A stretch of DNA of 53,146 nucleotides from a virus: positions 1 through 53,146 of the IMG/VR virus record IMGVR_UViG_3300025108_000070, one strand, 5' to 3'. Of the stretch, positions 49,337 through 53,146 are shown in pieces. The notes under the pieces were generated by a model. The model did no database searches. It was not told the origin of the DNA and worked only from the letters and a program-made list of their open reading frames with translations. The position numbers and the translations under genes were made by a program. Position 1 is the first letter of the stretch, and each line of letters opens with the position of its first letter.

Positions 49337-49794
49337 GTTATGACACAGATAGAACTTATGCTTATATACAAAGCGGAAAAAAATTAAGACTTTATAAAAT
49401 TAGAAGAAGTTCTGGTAGAATTATTGATAATCAAGGTAGAGTCAAAGGCGGAGAATTTGATGATATTATATATCCAGATGAAGCAATTACTTTAGGATTA
49501 AGAGTAGAATATACAGCTATAGTAGACCCTTTTGTAGCTGAAGACCCTGAAACTACTTCAGTAGGTAGTTTAACTACAGTATCTTCTCCAATTGAATCTA
49601 CTCATATAAATTTAAATAGAATGTTAAGTCTAGCAGTTGTAGATTATGTACGTGCTATGATGGCTGAAAGACAAGGAGATATACAGGCAAAAGAGTATTA
49701 TTTAAGAGAATTTCATAAAAAGGTTGCTGACAATGAAAGCAACAGAAACAAAATGTATATCGCAAATACGATAAAAACGTATGCGGTAAAATAG
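49333..49794 (+). CDS. Head-tail adaptor-like protein, C-terminal part
   Basis: A 153-residue protein. YAYIQSGKKLRLYKI, then LGLRVEYTAIVDPF, and a helical LNRMLSLAVVDYVRAMMAERQGD with a final basic helix resemble the latter part of podovirus connectors (a beta barrel, then helices). It overlaps the preceding gene by 4 nt. The pair may be one adaptor split in two. Confidence 0.5.
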   Translation: MSYDTDRTYAYIQSGKKLRLYKIRRSSGRIIDNQGRVKGGEFDDIIYPDEAITLGLRVEYTAIVDPFVAEDPETTSVGSLTTVSSPIESTHINLNRMLSLAVVDYVRAMMAERQGDIQAKEYYLREFHKKVADNESNRNKMYIANTIKTYAVK

Positions 49795-49803
49795 GGGAAT
49801 ATA

Positions 49804-50244
49804 ATGGCAAGAATAGATTATGCAACAAGCGTATCAGTAATACAAAGTACTACATTAGAAGGAAATACAGTAGAAGCTATTGATGCTGAAATTGGTAGAA
49901 GTTTAGGTGGAGGAAACTCTAGTTTAACTTGGGCTGGTTCAAATATTGATGCTTGGGCTGGTGGAGTTATGACACATATAGAAGCAACTACCACTCCAAC
50001 TCAAGTAGCGGCTAGTGGAGATGATGGTGTTTGGATAAAACACACGGGCTTAGAACATGTAACTGCAGCTCCTCATTTAGGTACGGCTGCTAATAATGAC
50101 GCTGTAACTATAAAATTAGCTTCAGCAAGTCTTTGCACACTAAATAGCGGAGATTGTATTTTTATACCAAAACCTTTGGGAGCTATTAATGTAGTAGGAG
50201 CAGATAATACTGGTCCAGCAATTGAATACGCAAAATTAACTTAA
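49804..50244 (+). CDS. Hypothetical structural protein
   Basis: A 146-residue protein, Ala/Thr/Gly/Asn-rich and beta-like, with no membrane segment. It has GVWIKHTGLEHVTAAPH and a late CIFIPKPLGAINVVG. AGGGG is near the start. It is probably a minor virion protein, from its position between connector and fibre genes. Confidence 0.5.
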   Translation: MARIDYATSVSVIQSTTLEGNTVEAIDAEIGRSLGGGNSSLTWAGSNIDAWAGGVMTHIEATTTPTQVAASGDDGVWIKHTGLEHVTAAPHLGTAANNDAVTIKLASASLCTLNSGDCIFIPKPLGAINVVGADNTGPAIEYAKLT

Positions 50245-50256
50245 CAGGAGAATAAA

Positions 50257-50493
50257 ATGGCAAAAGGACTTAATGATTACGCAGTACAAGAAAGTGTTGC
50301 TCCGTATATCAAAGCAGTAGTTGCAACGGGAAGTGACCAAGACGCTTGTAGAGCTGTGCACATGAAGGGCACATCAGCAAACGTTAATTTAACAGTAAAT
50401 GGTGTTGTAGTAGCATTTCATTTGTTAAAAGGACACACATATCCAATTTGTGCAACAAAAAGTAGTTCAACAGACGTAGTACTTTTATATTAG
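50257..50493 (+). CDS. Small beta-barrel-like virion protein
   Basis: A 78-residue protein with CAGGAG upstream. It is a compact beta pattern (CRAVHMKGTSANVNLTVNG, VVVAFHLLKGHTYPI). This resembles small head decoration or spike-type barrels. It sits in the structural cluster. The family is not recognised. Confidence 0.5.
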   Translation: MAKGLNDYAVQESVAPYIKAVVATGSDQDACRAVHMKGTSANVNLTVNGVVVAFHLLKGHTYPICATKSSSTDVVLLY

Positions 50494-50502
50494 GAGTATA
50501 TA

Positions 50503-50850
50503 ATGATTACCGCAGAACAATATCAAGATATACAAATAATGCAAAATACTGATTTTGAAAACACTATTACATTTACAGCGCCACATGATACTGGTGATTA
50601 TGACTATAGAGTAATAATAGCTAAAGATTTTTCTTCAAGTGCTGATATTACATTAACTGTTGGTGCTGGATTAACTAAAACAAGTGCTACAGTTTTAACT
50701 ATGACAATAGCAGATACAGTTACAGATGATTTAGCTGATAATTATGAAGGTGTTTGGGAATTAGTATCTAAAAAAACTAGTGGTGGTAAATTAACAAGAG
50801 AAATACAAGGCGATGTTGTAGTTTCTCCTGGATTGGTAACGGCTTGGTAA
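50503..50850 (+). CDS. BppU/Ig-like fibre-associated protein
   Basis: A 115-residue protein opening MITAEQYQDIQIMQNTDFENTITF, then DYRVIIAKDFSSSADITLTV and GVWELVSKKTSGG. A D-F-x-x-x-x-x-F start with A-x-I and W-L-V-x-x-x-G strands is like the N-terminal beta domain of phage baseplate/fibre adaptors. Its stop overlaps the next start by one base. Confidence 0.5.
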   Translation: MITAEQYQDIQIMQNTDFENTITFTAPHDTGDYDYRVIIAKDFSSSADITLTVGAGLTKTSATVLTMTIADTVTDDLADNYEGVWELVSKKTSGGKLTREIQGDVVVSPGLVTAW

Positions 50851-51242
50851 TGGCTATTAGTGCAAAAGTATCAACTCCTGTAGAGGTTAAGACTAATGTT
50901 GACAATCAAAGTGTTAACAAGTCCGTAGGCGTACAAAATGCGTCTAAAACCGATGATACGTTTACAATTAATGCTACTGAGATACCTATATCACTTACAG
51001 GCACAACAGCGGCTAATTTGCAAGATGCGGTGCAAGAAAATGTAGATGGTAGTGGAATTATTTCATCTTCAAATGTAACAACTACAGATTTAACAAAATT
51101 AAAAAATATTACGGCTACTGCTTCTGAATTGAATCAGTTAGACGATAAAGTAATAGGGGGAACTAATAACGATGATATTGTAGACGTAGGTTCTAATCAA
51201 ACGTTATCAGGAAAGACAATAGAGAGTAATACTTATACTTAA
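50850..51242 (+). CDS. Small tail-fibre protein
   Basis: A 130-residue protein from ATG 50850 (TAATG overlap). It has a fibre-like Ser/Thr/Asn composition and the motifs NLQDAVQENVDG and ATASELNQLDDKV, common in phage fibres. It lacks a chaperone domain and may be a fibre base or linker piece. Confidence 0.6.
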   Translation: MAISAKVSTPVEVKTNVDNQSVNKSVGVQNASKTDDTFTINATEIPISLTGTTAANLQDAVQENVDGSGIISSSNVTTTDLTKLKNITATASELNQLDDKVIGGTNNDDIVDVGSNQTLSGKTIESNTYT

Positions 51243-51258
51243 TAAAAGGTAAAATAAA

Positions 51259-52188
51259 ATGGCGAATACATTTCAAATAAAAAGACACTCAAGTAACACT
51301 AATAGTAGTGCCCCTGGAACTTTAGCAAATGGTGAGTTAGCATTAAATCAAGCGTCTAAAAAGTTATTTGTTGGAAGACATAATAATTCTAGCGTAGAAG
51401 TGTTTCACTTACCTACATTGCAAGATTTAACTTATGGTGCTGGTATTAGCGGTACAGTAGCTTCTGGTTCAGACAACAATGCATCTACAATAGCGGTAGA
51501 TTTAACTGACTCTAACATTTTTGCATCAACAAGTGCAAAAGGTATTGCTTCGTTTGCAAGTGCAGACTTTTCAGTATCTAGTGGAGTAGTATCTATTGGT
51601 TCAATAGGAACTTCGCAAATTGATGCTGATGCAATTACTGGTGCTAAAATAGCTGATGACCAAATTAATAGCGAACATATTGTAGCTGATTCTTTAGATG
51701 CTGAACATTATGCAGCTAGTTCTGTAGATACTACAGCTTTAGCTAATAATTCAGTTACTTCCGCAAAAATAGTTGATGGAACTATAGTTGCTGGAGATAT
51801 AGCTAACGATACTATTACAGCGGCTAAATTAGCGCATGATTTGACGCTACCTGGAAATATAACATCTGGTGGTAATCTAACAGTTACTGGTAATTTAACA
51901 GTACAAGGTGATACTACTACTTTAAATACAGCAACATTAACTGTAGAGGATAAAGAGATTGTTATAGCTAACGGAGCAGCAGATTCAGCGGGAGCAGATG
52001 GAGCTGGTATTAGAATAGACGGAGCAAGTGCAACATTATTGTATGACGATACTGGAACTCAATGGGAAATGAATAAACCCCTAGAGATTACTGGTACATT
52101 AGCGGTATCTAGCACATCTACATTTACTGGAGCTATTACAGCATCAGGTGGATTTACTAATACTACTTTTGATTGTGGTACTTATTAA
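51259..52188 (+). CDS. Tail fibre protein
   Basis: A 309-residue protein opening with IKRHSSN, GTLANGELALNQASKKLFVG (about 18-38), the usual N-terminal domain of environmental phage fibres. Next come repeats of A-x-I-x-x-x-x-I-x-x-x-x-I (about 118-180, like a beta-helix or trimeric coil), then VEDKEIVIANGA and GAGIRIDGA blocks. No S74 chaperone is visible at its C-terminus. A second fibre gene follows. Confidence 0.75.
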   Translation: MANTFQIKRHSSNTNSSAPGTLANGELALNQASKKLFVGRHNNSSVEVFHLPTLQDLTYGAGISGTVASGSDNNASTIAVDLTDSNIFASTSAKGIASFASADFSVSSGVVSIGSIGTSQIDADAITGAKIADDQINSEHIVADSLDAEHYAASSVDTTALANNSVTSAKIVDGTIVAGDIANDTITAAKLAHDLTLPGNITSGGNLTVTGNLTVQGDTTTLNTATLTVEDKEIVIANGAADSAGADGAGIRIDGASATLLYDDTGTQWEMNKPLEITGTLAVSSTSTFTGAITASGGFTNTTFDCGTY

Positions 52189-52199
52189 TAGAGGGTTGA

Positions 52200-53146
52200 G
52201 TGGCAAATATAATAAAAATTAAGCGTGGTTCTGGCGAACCTGGAACTTCAGATTTAGCTTATTACGAGTTAGGTTATAGAACTGGTACAGAAGAGCTATA
52301 CATTAACGATGGCGGAACAATTCGTCAAGTTGGTAGCGGTAGTAGTGGAGGTGGAGCTGTAGATTCTATAGCTAACTTTGCTGACAATAGACTTCTTACA
52401 GCATCTGACGCTGATTCTATTAACGGAGAAGCCAATCTTCTTTTTAGTGGTTCTACTTTAGAAATAAACAATACTGGAGATTGGAGTTATATTCTTAACA
52501 ATACTAATTCAGGTGGACTAAGATTTGGAAGTAAAGATTCAGGTGGAACATTAGCATATCAAATAGAAATATCTAATACTGGTAATTATGTAAAACTAAA
52601 TGAAGATGTACAACTACCAGCTACCAAAAAACTTTACTTAGATGGTGGTGGTGATACTTATTTACACGAAGATTCAGCAGATTCAGTTTATATGGTTGTT
52701 GGTGGTGTAAATGTAATGAGATTTTATGAAACCAGTAGTGCAGGGTATGCTTATGCTCCTGATAACTTTTATGTTGGTGTTGGTAATGGAATTGATTTTA
52801 CTATGCGACACGATGGTAATAATAGTTATCTTAAAAACACAACTGGTAATTTACATATAAGAGGTAGAGATGATGGATATGTTACTATTGATAGCAACGA
52901 TGGAACTGAAAGCATTGTTTGTGATTTAAAATCTGAGGTAAAAATTAAACACGCAGGAACAACTGTGTTTGAAACAAATAGTTCTGGATTTCAAATGCCA
53001 GCAACTAAGAAATTTTACCTTGATGGTGGTAATAATACTTACTTTACAGAAACAGCATCAGACTTAGTAGATATGTATGTTGGTGGAGTTCTGATGATGA
53101 GATTTGAAGAATCAGGAACAGATTCAGTATTTACCAATGACAATGT
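52200..53146 (+). CDS. Tail fibre protein (3' partial)
   Basis: A GTG at 52200 with GAGGG upstream opens a frame that runs off the right edge after about 315 codons. It begins with the same N-terminal fibre domain (NIIKIKRGSGEPGT, YYELGYRTGTEELYIND). It holds two copies of a LPATKKLYLDGGGDTYL-type block followed by VGGV-x-MRFYE (near 140 and 261), a beta-repeat typical of marine phage fibres. The C-terminus, expected to hold a chaperone, is outside; the S74-type peptide at 1-144 may be that end. Confidence 0.75.
   Translation, partial: MANIIKIKRGSGEPGTSDLAYYELGYRTGTEELYINDGGTIRQVGSGSSGGGAVDSIANFADNRLLTASDADSINGEANLLFSGSTLEINNTGDWSYILNNTNSGGLRFGSKDSGGTLAYQIEISNTGNYVKLNEDVQLPATKKLYLDGGGDTYLHEDSADSVYMVVGGVNVMRFYETSSAGYAYAPDNFYVGVGNGIDFTMRHDGNNSYLKNTTGNLHIRGRDDGYVTIDSNDGTESIVCDLKSEVKIKHAGTTVFETNSSGFQMPATKKFYLDGGNNTYFTETASDLVDMYVGGVLMMRFEESGTDSVFTNDN

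Overview
The window is most of the genome of an uncultured tailed bacteriophage, most likely a podovirus. It is AT-rich, almost wholly coding, and carries a complete virion set: TerS/TerL, a P22-like 750-residue portal, scaffold, major capsid protein, connectors, nozzle-like tail proteins, several fibres and a block of giant ejection-type proteins. I see no tape-measure, sheath or tail-tube gene, which argues for a short tail. Genes use GGAG-type ribosome binding sites, ATG/GTG/TTG starts and all three standard stops, so the host probably uses Shine-Dalgarno initiation; the fibre and replication gene families suggest an aquatic, perhaps marine, host (inference). No integrase, repressor, tRNA gene, DNA polymerase or primase was found.

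Layout. 1-9101 (+): end of one fibre, small genes, a holin and other small membrane proteins, a tail nozzle-like pair split by a nucleotidyltransferase-fold gene, a 1072-residue fibre with an S74 autocleaving chaperone, and a small fibre-associated protein. 9159-23805 (+): ejection module with a murein-hydrolase-like protein, two coiled-coil internal proteins, a 2895-residue protein carrying an RNA-polymerase-type DFDID catalytic motif, and a 907-residue companion. 23806-37077 (-): early/middle operon with RuvC-like resolvase, DnaB-like helicase, Dam methylase, DUF932 protein, SSB-like protein, DUF1071 annealing protein, Cas4-like nuclease and many small unknown proteins, most joined by 4-8 nt stop/start overlaps. 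37238-53146 (+): small genes, TerS, phosphoesterase, TerL, lysis genes, portal, scaffold, capsid, connectors and fibres, running off the right edge inside a fibre gene.

The two transcription directions diverge near 36.6-37.2 kb, where TTATnCACA-type boxes, ATCTACTA repeats, a leftward terminator and possible promoters cluster; this is the best origin/control candidate. They converge with zero spacing at 23805/23806.

Two things stand out. First, residues 2044-2088 of the giant protein fit the beta-prime-type double-psi beta-barrel loop of single-chain RNA polymerases (YonO/crAss-like virion RNAP); its place among ejection proteins suggests a polymerase injected with the DNA to transcribe early genes. 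Second, the leftward operon is interrupted by five gene-free islands (about 28.4-28.8, 30.56-30.87, 34.35-34.5, 35.5-35.8 and 36.05-36.39 kb), each holding long inverted repeats. In several helices the imperfect positions are G-U pairs only in the leftward transcript and A-C mismatches on the other strand, as expected of conserved structured RNAs made from the operon.
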